The position numbers and the translations under genes are program-made. A DNA stretch of 64,000 nt from Thalassia testudinum (Eukaryota > Streptophyta > Magnoliopsida > Alismatales > Hydrocharitaceae), in contig JAZHRO010000013.1 in the NCBI GenBank assembly GCA_037157565.1, positions 76,563,501 through 76,627,500 on the forward strand, in the 5' to 3' direction. Position 1 is the first letter of the stretch. Every line of letters starts with the position of its first letter. This document shows positions 43,996 to 54,150 of the stretch, one piece after another. The notes under the pieces are model-generated. The model was not told the origin of the DNA and did no database searches. It saw only the letters and a program-made list of their open reading frames with translations.

Positions 43996-45722
43996 TGTAA
44001 TTCCCTACTTGGAGGGGGTGAGATATGCGTGACATAATATGAAGTGCGGAATTAAAATAGACAATCTCACAAAATGAATAAACACACAATAGGCACAAGA
44101 ATTTTTAGGTAGAAGCCCAAACGGGGTGTAAACCACCACCTAACCCTCTCGAGTTAGGATTTCTCGATCGACCTAGTCGATCAAATCCACTAAACCCAGT
44201 CACTTGAACGAGGGTGATTGAACCTCAATTACAACTACATTACTTAGACCGAGGGTAGTGCTCCTCAAAGCCCCTTTTCTTCACAAGAAGGAATTTGTCT
44301 CATGAAGGAGACGAGAATTCGCAAAGTGAATACCCAACCAAAGATAATATAAAGTACAACAATCCTATAGGGCCTCAAATATTTAATCCTAGCTTTTATA
44401 GGAGTTAGGAAACTTCCCTTTGGTGGAAGTACGTTGATGTGACGATGCGAATGCGTGAACCACGCTTTGGCACAACAACGCTCTCGTAACGTCGGCGGGA
44501 GAGCGGGTGCACAACAGGATGAAGCTCTTAGGTGAAGAGAGTGCTTGCAGAGCTAGAGCTTCTTTTATTTGATCTTCTACTTCTTTTTGACACAAGTGGA
44601 AATATTCTAGCAAGGGTGTGTCTTGGGGTGTTTCTTACAAGCCAAGGGTTCCTCCTCTATTTATAGAGGCCCTAGAAAGGCTTTGGAAGGCCTTGGAAGG
44701 CTTCCATAGCCGTTGGGTGCAAAGTCAAAGAGAATCAGGTCGTAGTCAGAAATAATAATGATTCTGACAGGGTCATCAGACGTCTGGTCCTAGCATCAGA
44801 CGTCTAGAAAACCCATTTAAGATGTCTGGGAGCTAAGTCAGATGTCTGATTTTAGGCGGGTTTCCTTCCTAACTTGAATCAGACTGAAATAGGGTTCTAA
44901 TGTATGTTCATCAGACGACACACAGGATGTCTAGCACTAGGTCTGGATGTCTGGAAACCTATCATTCTGCGAAAATGGATTCCCAAGGAAGTACAACAGC
45001 TAGAAAATCTCTGAAAAAAGATTTTGGGTCAACCGAGGCAAAACGGTCATGTATCAGACATCTGGGATCCTCTACGGATGTCTTATACGAGGCCAACGGT
45101 CCTTAATGTTTGCGAAGGCAGCCAATGTTTAACTAATTGGACGTCTGGCAAAGACATCAAACGTCTCCTAAGATGTCTAGACTAAGGTCTGGACGGCTGA
45201 TTCTAATAGACAGAACCTACTAAGTCTAGCCTAGATGAATTGGACGTCTGATCAAACAGTCAGATATCTTAAAAATCAATATCAGACGTCTGATTTCCAG
45301 ATTGGACGTCTGATATGGCTGTCTGAACTCTATATTGGTTTTCTAAGTTCTTTACAAAAAACCTAAGTATTCTAGGGTAGTGCAGGTGTTCCTAGGACTA
45401 TTTTAAGGATCCTTTGAGGCTCTTTAACAGATATTCTAAGAAATAAAAAGAGCAAGAATATAATGGAAAAAGTACATAGAAAAAGATAAACAGAATTCTA
45501 TCCTATTCTTCTTGTCCTTTCATCTTCAAGCTTTCGCTCCTCGCGAAGCTCCTCCGCCTCTGTCCAGCTCCTCCAATCCGCCATGGATGCAAGCTAGAAC
45601 TTTGTCTAAACAACTGTCTCTATTTGCAACTTGACCTGAAAACTAGGACTCAAAAGCAAATGTTAAAAGATGCGTGTTTTGTTATCATTAAAATAAATGA
45701 TCGTGGTGCTGTAACACCAACA
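43996..45722 (-). mobile_element. Copia-type solo LTR C2, nested in C3, 1727 bp
   Basis: Plus-strand ends TGTAATTCCC and CACCAACA. On the minus strand it starts TGTTGGTGTTACAGCACC. It aligns with C1 along its length (shared lead-in 'gggtgagat.gcgtgaca', 'aaccaccacctaaccctctcgagttaggat', 'ctctatttatagaggcc'). It has six intact GACGTC hexamers and about nine single-transition variants. It is flanked by a 75 bp direct duplication, where a 5 bp one would be expected. Confidence 0.85.
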
Positions 45723-45797
45723 TATAAATCTAAACTCTTTCTCTTCAAGTCCTTAAGTTTTCCTCCTTGATGCTTTTTATCCTCCTTCCTTTCATAT
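45723..45797. repeat. 75 bp direct duplication flanking LTR C2, right copy
   Basis: Same length as the left copy, with three substitutions. After it the sequence of C3 continues. Confidence 0.95.
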
Positions 45798-45931
45798 AGC
45801 TTGCGCTTGAGCTTTCATCAAGCCTCATCCATTCCTAAGCCTAAAATATTGATCTCCAAATACAATGTTAAACATAACCTATTTTGTTATTAGCCAAATC
45901 AATGATTGTGGTGTTTATAACAAACACCACT

Positions 45932-47050
45932 TTTCTCATCATTGATTGTATCATATCTAATAGGGTGTGATTTCATCTACTCAAATATGCCGCTCAATTG
46001 TGGTGTACCAGGTGATGTAAGTTCAGAGATGATTTCCTTCTCCTTAAAGTATTCTTTGAATAACTCTCAGAGGTATTTGCCTCCTTGGTCAGATCAAATT
46101 ACTTTGATTTGTTTACCTGTTTGGTTCTTAACAAATGCCTGATACTCTTTGAACCTTTCAAAGGTTTCATACTTGTGATGCATCAGGAAAATGAATTCGT
46201 ATCACAAATAGATATCAGTAAATGTCACAAAAAATTGTTGACTATTATTAGTCGTGGTACTAAATGGGCCACACATATGAGTATGTATGAGGTCCAACAA
46301 GTCCTTACGTCTAACCCCCTTTCCTAGAAAGGGAGGTCAAGACATCTTCTCATGAATACAGAGTTCTTAGGTGGGCAAGGGTTAGACCCTCAGAAAATCA
46401 AATGGTCCATCCTTGACTAGTTTTTTGATCTTATCATCAGACACATGTCCAAGTCTTTAATGCCAGATTACCATGGATCTATCTACATCATCCTTGGCAT
46501 GCTTAGAAGGTGTTTGATTCTCAATCACAACATTAGAATTATTCATAATGGACTTACATTCATCCAACTCATACAATCCACCAAGAGTAATGGAACCCAA
46601 AGCAATAAGTTTACCATAACGATTTATAGTAAGAGTTTGCTCAAACAGAAAAGAATATTCTAATCTAATTACCTTAGAAATAGATAAAACATCCCTTTTG
46701 ATGGAAGGTACAAAGAGATAATCTCTAAGTAGTAGGATGTGCCCGTTGGGCAACCTAAATCTGCATATTCCTTTGGCTTTTGTTGCAACCACTACCTCGA
46801 ACCCCATGATGATCTACACTTCTCCCTCCTTAAGCCTTCTAGTCACTTAAAACACGTGTAGCATATTGCAAATATGAACAGATGCTCCATAATCCACAAT
46901 CCAACTTTTAACTCGTCTAAAGGGCAAGTTGGTCTCAAAGATGAGAAGAGATTCTATACCTGCATTAGCCTTGCCAAGTTAGAAAGAAAATCGATGATCT
47001 GGTTTATGATCCATTAGTTCTTTCATGTTCTTATAGTTAGATTGATAGGC
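45932..47050 (-). pseudogene. Copia pol: protease, GAG-pre-integrase and integrase N-terminal part
   Basis: Read on the minus strand from 47050: ELMDHKPDHRFSF, then SWIVDYGASVHICNML (protease; Asp-Thr/Ser-Gly replaced by Asp-Tyr-Gly), then the 116-codon open frame 46807-46457 (GICRFRLPNGHILLLRDYLF, VPSIKRDVLSISKV). About 46430-46260 is GAG-pre-integrase remnant. 46230-45935 gives HKYETFERFKEYQAFVKNQT, then VIRSDQGGKYL, then TPQLSGIFE (integrase core; second Asp visible). Gag is missing, so the element is 5'-truncated near 47050. Confidence 0.9.
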
Positions 47051-47502
47051 AACCTCCTATGAAGATAGCTAGATTAAGGCGACTAAATGACTATTGGTTA
47101 TAATTTCTTTAAGATTAACACATTATATTGTGTCATGTGCCCTTGCATATTTTTTTGTGTATTTTCTCCATCACCTCATCCTCCCACTCATGTCAAATAA
47201 AAAGAAGAAGAGAATGCTGAACAAAATTAGATATGTTTTTTATGATGATAACATTGGCAATAGCAACTACTGTGTGGTGGTATGATGATGGTCGTGGTTG
47301 TTTTGAAGATCAAGATAAATAGAAAAAGAGAAAAGGTTGTTTTTGCTTGGTTAAAAGCTTCTTATTAGGCATGCATAAAAACTTTTGGTAGTTGGTTAGA
47401 ATTTATACTTGTATTTTATGTTTAAAAGCCTTTTTGTTTATGCTGAGACTTATGGGCATGTTTGCTTTTAAATTAATTTTAAAGTCTCTTGAATTTACAT
47501 AT
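47051..47502. other. Unassigned AT-rich spacer
   Basis: No domain, LTR end or repeat recognised. It separates the truncated minus-strand copia element from the plus-strand one. Confidence 0.4.
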
Positions 47503-47640
47503 TGTTAGAACTCTATCTTATGTATTATTCTTGTGTTTTCTTTTATGTTCTGGATGTTCTTGTTATTTTCCCACTAGTCCTCTATTTAAAGTGGATTAGG
47601 GTTTCTAATTGCAACATGACATCTTTTTCTCCTCATAACA
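47503..47640 (+). repeat. 5' LTR of the plus-strand copia element, 138 bp
   Basis: TGTTAGAACTCTATCTTATG to CTCATAACA, directly before a tRNA-iMet primer site. It matches the 3' LTR at 60727 (shared CTCTATCTTATGT, TTTTCTTTTAT, ATTTAAAG.GGATTAGG). ATTTAAAG near 47585 may be the TATA box. Confidence 0.9.
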
Positions 47641-47658
47641 TGGTATCAGAGTGGCAAC
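47641..47658 (+). other. Primer binding site (initiator methionine tRNA type)
   Basis: TGGTATCAGAGTGGCAAC follows the LTR end. TGGTATCAGAGC is the classical copia site complementary to the 3' end of plant initiator methionine tRNA. Confidence 0.9.
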
Positions 47659-48149
47659 CCTAGATCAATGGTTCGATATCTTACCAAACAAGAAGATTTA
47701 GGGTTTCTATTGAAAAAAAAATAAAAAACTCATATTTTCTAAAGAATACACAACTGGATCGTCAACTAGAGGTTAGCTACTGGCATAACTTGACTTTGGC
47801 GAGCCTCTAGCCGACACTGCCAAGCCATCAGCAGGCCCTAGCCGACGTTGCTGGTTAACCAACAATCACCAACCACTATAGTAGTTTTTGTTTTGCCCAG
47901 AACAAGTCGCTATAGTGGTCAGCTGACTTCCGGCAACTGGCTGCTACATTGTCGAAGGTTCGGTGACTGGTCAACGGTGCTGCCACATCTTTGGCAGGCT
48001 TCGACATGAGTTTCAAGGCCATGTGGGGGTTGTTGGTTGGGTTTTGAGGACTGTTGGGACTTTTTTAATACCCAAATCTTATCTCTTCAAGTCTCCTTAC
48101 ATCATTTAGGATTTTGTTAAGTTCTATTTTGATGAATTAGATACATTCT

Positions 48150-49060
48150 ATATTAGTTGGTTGTGATCTTTAGTAGCTGGGAGAGACTTGTTATCTTGGA
48201 ATCATGCCAAGAGTGTCGAAGACATTGTCTAGCTATGAAGAGGCTTCTAGTGGAGATATGAAGATGTTAGGGCATCCATTTGCATATGGATCCACAATAA
48301 AGTTGGATGAGCCCAACTGCAGTCATTGGTTGAGAACCATTATATTTTTTGTTAGTGGCCATGACTAGGAATATGTACTTCTCATCGACACTAGAGACAA
48401 AGGATAGCAAGCACCCTTAATGGAAATGAGATAATAGTATAGTTTGTGCATTATTGAACAACATGGTTCCTAGAATTGCAAATGAGATGAGCTATTACAA
48501 TACTATGAAGGAAATCTAGGACAGTCTGACAGACAGATACTTCCAGGAGCAGATTGTCAGAAGAGTATTATGTCTTTATCAAGAGATTTTTTCTTTATCT
48601 TAGGGAGATTTGACCTTGCCACAGTACTATTCAGTCGTAAAGGTGCTCTTCAAGAAGCTTAATGCTTGTCAACCACTGTGTTGCAATAAGCAGAAGGATC
48701 ATAGAGAGAAGATGAGAGTTGCCAAGTTTCTTGGTGGTCTGGGCCTTGATTATACTTCTATGAGGCATTAGATACTGGTAAAGAAATTTATACCTACTCT
48801 AGAAGAGGCCTATAATAGATTAAGTAGGCTGAATATCACATCCCAAATGGACTCTTCTGCTTCAGCATTAGTTGTTTCCTATGGTCGTGGTTGATCTTTC
48901 ATCGGAAGCATGAGAGGTCTAGGTCATGGTGCTAGTTGTGGTGGTAGTCATAGTGTTTTTAGGTCGGGAAGTTCTATTGGATGTGGTAGGTTACACTGCA
49001 ACTTTTGTGGAAAACAAGGACATCTCGAGGATCGAAGCTAGGATAATCATGGAAGGCCTC
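48150..49060 (+). pseudogene. Copia gag with zinc knuckle
   Basis: From about 48260: MKMLGHPFAYGSTIKLDEPN, then CSHWLRTIIFFVSGHD, matches the start of copia gag (an '..LNG.NY..W...' pattern). Later remnants (SYYNTMKEIW, then LPQYYSV, then KMRVAKFLGGLGLDY) are the UBN2-type gag body. At 48993-49034 a zinc knuckle reads CNFCGKQGHLEDRS, i.e. CX2CX4HX4C with the last Cys changed to Ser. Stops and frameshifts are frequent. Gag continues to about 49204, where foreign sequence begins. Confidence 0.85.
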
Positions 49061-49569
49061 CATCAGTTGTTGTTGCTCAGTCTCAGCCAATTGTTACATC
49101 AGAGAGTTTTAATTCCCAAGGAGTATGAGGAGCTATTATGACTCCAGACTTTTGTTACTGTGCCCACTACTACTACACTTGTTGTTGATATTGTGCAATT
49201 TGGAGGTATTGACAGATACTTTGTGTAAGGGCTTGGATTTTTCTTATGCTTAATTAGCTACTTAAAACCCTAATTGGTTGTTTAATGATGGATTAAGGGC
49301 CTTGGAAATGAAAATCCCTTGAAATGATTAATAAAAGGTTAAGTGATGGAAAGTTGAGAGGCTTTTTGCATGAGAGTTATGTTTGGTGGCCTTTCTTGGA
49401 AGGCAAGAAAAGGAGTGGAGGGACTTTGGGCACTAAATGTCCACCCCTTATAAAAGCTAAGAAAATTAAAATAAAAGAGAAGAAAAACCCTCTCCCTTGC
49501 TTCCCTCTCAAGCCATTTCCTTTCACCAGTGCTCACCCCCCTTTCCTTTCCATTGCCGGCCACCAGCTG

Positions 49570-49700
49570 CTACAACTGCTGCTGCTGCTGCTGCCATGGT
49601 TGTTGTTGCTACTGCTGTTGTAGCTACTACTGCTACTGTGTTGCTAAAGCTACTGTTGTTGTTGACATTGTTGCTGCTGTGGCTGCTGCTACTAACGTGA
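49570..49700. repeat. Impure (TGC/TGT)n trinucleotide tract
   Basis: A run of CTG, TTG and TAC triplets (for example GCTGCTGCTGCTGCC and GTTGTTGTTG). The Leu- or Cys-rich frames over it (49497-49732) are artefacts of the repeat. Confidence 0.9.
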
Positions 49701-49999
49701 GGAGAAGAGAAGAGGAAGAGAAGGATTTGTAGCTGTTACTACTGCACCAGTTGCTCAAGCTTTGTTGCCATTGTTGCGGCTGCTGCGAGGAGAAGGGGAA
49801 CAAGCTACAATCCAAAGATAGGGATTTCCCCTCTTGCTATTTTCTTTTCATTCCCTTCAATTAGAATCGATAAGGGGAAGAGATTGGGGGCTAGGAATTA
49901 GCTCATGAGTGTGGATTCATGTTTTGATTGTGCTGCAGCTTAGGCTGAGTGTGGAAATCGAGTGGGTGATTAGATGTTTGGCACAAGGTGCTGGAAGCA

Positions 50000-50275
50000 C
50001 CTAGTACCAGTACTGATGACCAGTATCGGTACCAATGGCTAATAAGAGGCATAAAACATGTATTGAACTCACATAGTATCGGAACTACATGTGTTCAGTT
50101 GGCCACGACAGTGGGGGCCTAGTACTGGTGCTCAGTGTCGGCACTGGTTGATATTGTTGTATTATATTGGGGGTGCCTAGTATTAGTACTAGAGCTCAGT
50201 ACCGGTACTGGCACGCTATGGTTTGTAATGGGTTGACGGTGCATAGCACCGGTACGAGGGCCTAATGCCGGTACT
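50000..50275. repeat. Array of AGTACCGGTACTGG-type palindromic motifs
   Basis: At least six related pairs occur, such as CCTAGTACTGGTGCTCAG, GTGTCGGCACTGG, CAGTACCGGTACTGG (about 50197), AGCACCGGTACG and ATGCCGGTACTAG. The best copy is a palindrome centred on CpG. The motif alternates with 'CCTAGTA' phrases at 15-60 bp intervals. Confidence 0.7.
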
Positions 50276-50734
50276 AGTGCATATGTTCCACCCTATTTGA
50301 GCTAAGAGGCGAGGAACTCTGGAGCTTTGAGAATAGGATAAAAAGGGTGATTTAATTCGTCTAAGTAAAGGCATGAATCCAAAATGCTAAACTTGACTCT
50401 GCTAGAGTCTAGAAATGCTTGGATCCTAAGGTCTTGCATAAGACCCCAAGTGATGCAATAGGTCATTAGGGTTACCTGATCCAATACCGATCAGGGGAAA
50501 AAGGATGTAGGAACGATTAGGTCAAATAAGTGAACTTGTAAGGTAAGGCATCGAGACTTAGTGAATGAATGAGTTCACTGTTGTAGGTTGGAGACTCGAG
50601 AGTCTGGGTAGCTTAAGGCTACCGTAGTTCATCCTAGGAACTGGAATAGTTCTTGGTTGGGGTATTGCCAAGTGCCATCATGGAGATGAGGCACTGGGAG
50701 GTGTCTTGAGTTCAAGTCGATGAGAGGTGCCCTA

Positions 50735-51040
50735 AGATCTTGGGTGGAATAGTTTCCAGGGATCTTAGGTCTGTGACTCGAGGGATCTGTAGTGGAACAG
50801 TTTTCAGGGATTCTTGAGTGATGGGGATCATGCGGATCTTGGGTGGAATAGTTTCTAGGGATCTGGATGGGTGAGAGAACAGGGATCTTGTGTGGAATAG
50901 CTTCCAGGGATTCCGGCATCGAGAACCATGTGATCTTGGGTGGAATAGCTTTCCAAGAATCATGGGCAGCGGGGATTCACTCCCACCAATCATTTAGACC
51001 TGGTCTTAAGGATGTCTTGAGTGGAATAACTTTCCAGGGA
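50735..51040. repeat. Degenerate tandem array of a 27 bp motif
   Basis: About six copies of a core reading GGTGGAATAGTTTCCAGGGA preceded by GATCTT, starting near 50737, 50785, 50839, 50884, 50934 and 51013, spaced 45-80 bp apart. The spacers differ, so the core seems to have been spread or conserved selectively. Confidence 0.75.
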
Positions 51041-51458
51041 CTCTAAGTACAGTCAACGTTTTGGTGACCGACATGGGTATTCTTGTCTGGTGGACATGAG
51101 TGCTTTAATCTCTTCAAAGGCCAAGGAGGGCTTATCATACGAATGTAACATTGGAGAGGGTACGCTGAGATCTCCTTTGATATGAAGGGTTAATTTAGTC
51201 ACTCTAGGAATCAGAGTGGTGGGTAACGGAATCTTGGATCGTTAGGAGAGTTACATAGAACGTGTAACATTAATCAAGGTGAACGATTAATAGTCTTGGA
51301 CCACGGTGGTTGGTCGGGTTAAACCGGGTTACTGTTGAAACCTGGGGTTCTTGGTTTATGATAGGGATCTAGCCAGTTGGCAAAACTGTACACTACCCTA
51401 TTTTTATTAGACTACAGTAGTTGTTTGTTCCCTATTGAGTCAATTGGCTCATCCCTAT

Positions 51459-51932
51459 TTATGACCTACTTTTAGGTTGTTGCCGTGGTGCGTTGTCGAT
51501 GTGTGAGATTTGCTGCTGCACAGGATTTACTGAGACATTGGGCACATAACTTTTATGCTTTGGATTTACTGGGGTTTCCAATCCTAATAAGCCTGCTTGA
51601 TGCATATGTTGTTGTGCTGAGAAATTATAATTTTCGTGCCATTTTCTTATGTTGTTTTCTTCCATTTTGTTTATCAAATGGAATTTTGGTAGCTCAACTT
51701 TATTTGTGCAACCTGAATTAAATAAACCAGCATCTTTCCTGTTGCCACCCTTGGAACCTCGACCTTCATTAAGGGGACTGGGTTTTGGGACATGACACTC
51801 TGCCAACACATGAGATTCAGTTTCTACATATTGGCTTGTTGATCTTTGTGGAGCTTCTTGTTTTAGACAGTTACATACAGAGTTAAGTGAACATTTTGTA
51901 ACACTTTTTGATGGCAACCATTCTCTTACCAT
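51459..51932 (-). CDS. Unrecognised 157-codon ORF, possible captured gene fragment
   Basis: Open from ATG at 51932. The same frame is open about 50 bases further upstream (ending at a TAA near 51988), so the true start may be a splice site. The product is Ser-, Asn-, Gln- and Pro-rich and hydrophilic, with no signal peptide or membrane segment (VREWLPSKSVTKC, KMEENNIRKWHENYNFSAQQ, VNPVQQQISHIDNAP). It has no retrotransposon motif, and its composition is like a disordered part of a plant nuclear protein. It lies among repeats within the copia element. It may be an exon fragment carried by an element or a chance frame; I do not recognise a family. Confidence 0.3.
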   Translation of the reverse strand: MVREWLPSKSVTKCSLNSVCNCLKQEAPQRSTSQYVETESHVLAECHVPKPSPLNEGRGSKGGNRKDAGLFNSGCTNKVELPKFHLINKMEENNIRKWHENYNFSAQQHMHQAGLLGLETPVNPKHKSYVPNVSVNPVQQQISHIDNAPRQQPKSRS

Positions 51933-53390
51933 AAGACAAGGGGATGAGTAGCCTACCCCTTCTCTACAGCCATGTAATGTTCTTTATGCAGCTTGATACA
52001 AATTGAGAAAATTTCGAGGGCAATGATGAAATATTCTCAAGATACTTGGAGTAAAGGATAGCCACACAACTTTTAAATTTTTTGAGAGTTTGTTAGAGTC
52101 TTGGTATGGTAAATTTTTGTTAGTTATTTGTAAAGTTTAAAGAGTCCATGAAGTGTTTGGTTTATGGTGGGATTCTATCCCATTGGGTTTGTTTTCCTTG
52201 TTAGACATTTTGTCTCTATCTCCTGTAAAGCCTTGGTAAAAGGGCACTTACGATTAGAGAAAGAAAGAAGAAAGATTGCTTGTTTTTTTTCCCATAAACC
52301 TCTCTCTCTCTCTCCTTCTGCCTCAACTCTCCTCTTCTCTTCTTAGTTTACTAATGAGCAGCAACACCCAACTTTGGATGTCCCCGACCATCTTCTTTGA
52401 TCTTCCCCGCCGATCTGCTGCCCATCCCTAGTGCGTGTATAGCCCCTTGCGCCCTACACCAATGATTACCCTATCAACTCATACGCGATCAGCAGCCATA
52501 GCTTTGCCATAGGTGAATCCTTTGTTAATTCTGCAAGGCTTATTACATCAATTGGGATGTAATTGGTGGGTGATGACATGGGGAGTTCATGTTGAAATCA
52601 AAGAGATTTGAGTGGGGCTTTTTAATGTCACATTGGAAGTAGACAAAGCTCAAGTGGGATATATAATGCTTTTAGTTCTCATGGCTTATGTAGCAAAGAA
52701 TAAGAGGGGGGTGGAGGTGGGGACTACACATGCATGTGCATGTGCCTGGCTCTAGCTCTGGCTCAGGCTTTGGTGGAAATCAATTTGGAACTTAGAATTT
52801 GGACTCTTTTGCTATAGAAACTTCTTTGATTTTGGATTAATTAATCGGTTAATTGATTGCTTAGTTAATCATTTTCAGCTATGTTGCGTGAAGGCTCCTT
52901 GTGAGTCACTACCTCCTCTCCTACGTTTGCCGCCTCTCTCTTTTCTCTGAGTGTTGTGTGTGGGTGATTTTCCCCTCTTGTTTGCATTCTCCTGAGGTGA
53001 TTTTCAAGGACAACTACGATTGGAGTGCGTCATCCATGGATGCTTCAATTGTATTGTGTTCTAACTTGATATCTATTCTTGTGATATATGTGCATATGCA
53101 TGTGGTTTATTCATTGTTTCTTTTTAGGTCTTGCTCTTGGATATGTTTATATTGTGGTTCTACTCATATATGTTGAACATGCCTGATGTAATATGACTAA
53201 TATTATTTTCGATGGTTCTGCTAGATTATCTACATATCAAAACTAGATATTGACATGATAATCACAAATTTTATTAGGCATATTTGATGATTTCATTTAT
53301 CTTTCATGTTCTAATTTCAACATCCTCTCCTCCACCTATGTCATCCCCTTGGTCTCAAGCCATTGTCAACATACATGGCTTGCTTGCAAT
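51933..53390. other. Unassigned sequence
   Basis: No domain recognised. A CT-rich run lies at 52299-52318. Short frames (52164-52346, 52901-53176) lack any motif. It may belong to the element that carries the ORF at 51459-51932 or to LTR leader sequence. Confidence 0.35.
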
Positions 53391-54140
53391 TGTGTTTAGG
53401 ACTCATGGCTCCTAATTTACTCTAATTAGCTAGTTTTCCTAGTTAATTACTAGTGAATAACAATAATACAGGGTTAATTATACAATTAAGGTAAAACAGC
53501 AAGGAACTTGAAAATAAGTTAAAATAGCTAAATTAAGGTTTAATTATTGTTAACTTAAGTTTAATTAATTAATATGACTCAAATAAAACCTTAAAGCATT
53601 ATGTAAATAACTTATATCTATAGTACTTAATTAACATAATGATGTATTTACTTTAATAAATATAGCTTAAAATGACAAAAATATAATTTCATGGCACAAA
53701 CATGTTATTTACATTATTTACTATTATATATAAAAATCTGAAAAAGAGATAAATTAAAATAAGCCATTAAATCCATTGTTTGCATTTATACCCTTACATT
53801 TCATGACAATTGAGCCCTTTTTATGTCAAATAGGTCCTTTCCTATTTTTATTCTGGTCCTTCACCTTCTTCCACTTCATTCTCTTCTTCCTTAGCTTTGG
53901 ACAATCCACAACCTCCGGTGACAACACCTTCTCAATCACCGTCATATTAATGTCACACAATCATCGCCGTTACCGCCATCCTTTTGCTCACTCTCCCCTC
54001 CACATCCAACAGACCTAATCATTTAAACCCTAACTAACTCTAGCACAATGAGTTCATCGGCGTTGGAGAAGAAGCACTAGATCCTAATGTATTTGGACGT
54101 GTTTAAGTCCAGATTCCTAGCTCCTCACCCCCCTTTCTAC

Positions 54141-54150
54141 CTATAAATAG
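54141..54150 (+). promoter_or_regulatory. TATA box of the 53391 LTR-like unit
   Basis: CTATAAATAG followed by a GC-rich leader, as at 1698 and 33071. Confidence 0.5.

Larger units (their letters stand above)
42450..45926 (-). mobile_element. Copia-type solo LTR C3, interrupted by LTR C2
   Basis: Bounded by a perfect CCACT duplication. Minus-strand ends: start TGTTTGTTATAAACACCAC and end in a C-run followed by TCTTATGCCGCTAACA, as usual for copia LTRs. Its own length without C2 and one 75 bp copy is about 1675 bp. It is a diverged relative of C1 and C2: it keeps the same layout, but its AGACGTCTGA motifs have mostly become AGATGTCTGA, AGACATCTGA or AGATATTTGA. A run of 12 G lies at 42466-42477. 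Confidence 0.85.
49205..51480 (+). mobile_element. Probable gypsy-type LTR inserted in the copia element (right end uncertain)
   Basis: Copia coding sequence stops at about 49204 and is followed by TGTGTAAGGGCTTGG, an LTR-like start. Content resembles large gypsy LTRs: a transcribed-leader-like part, a (TGC)n-rich stretch (49570-49700), an array of ACCGGT-centred motifs (50000-50275) and a 27 bp tandem motif (50735-51040). No LTR end or target duplication could be fixed. Frames at 49324-49732 and 50629-50993 are repeat-derived. Confidence 0.45.

Noticed and set aside
49497..49732. Leu- and Cys-rich frames
   Set aside because: Translation of an impure (TGC)n tract in different frames.
50629..50993. 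Pro/Ile/His-rich minus-strand frames of 93 and 96 codons
   Set aside because: They repeat phrases such as LETIPPKI because they translate the 27 bp tandem motif.
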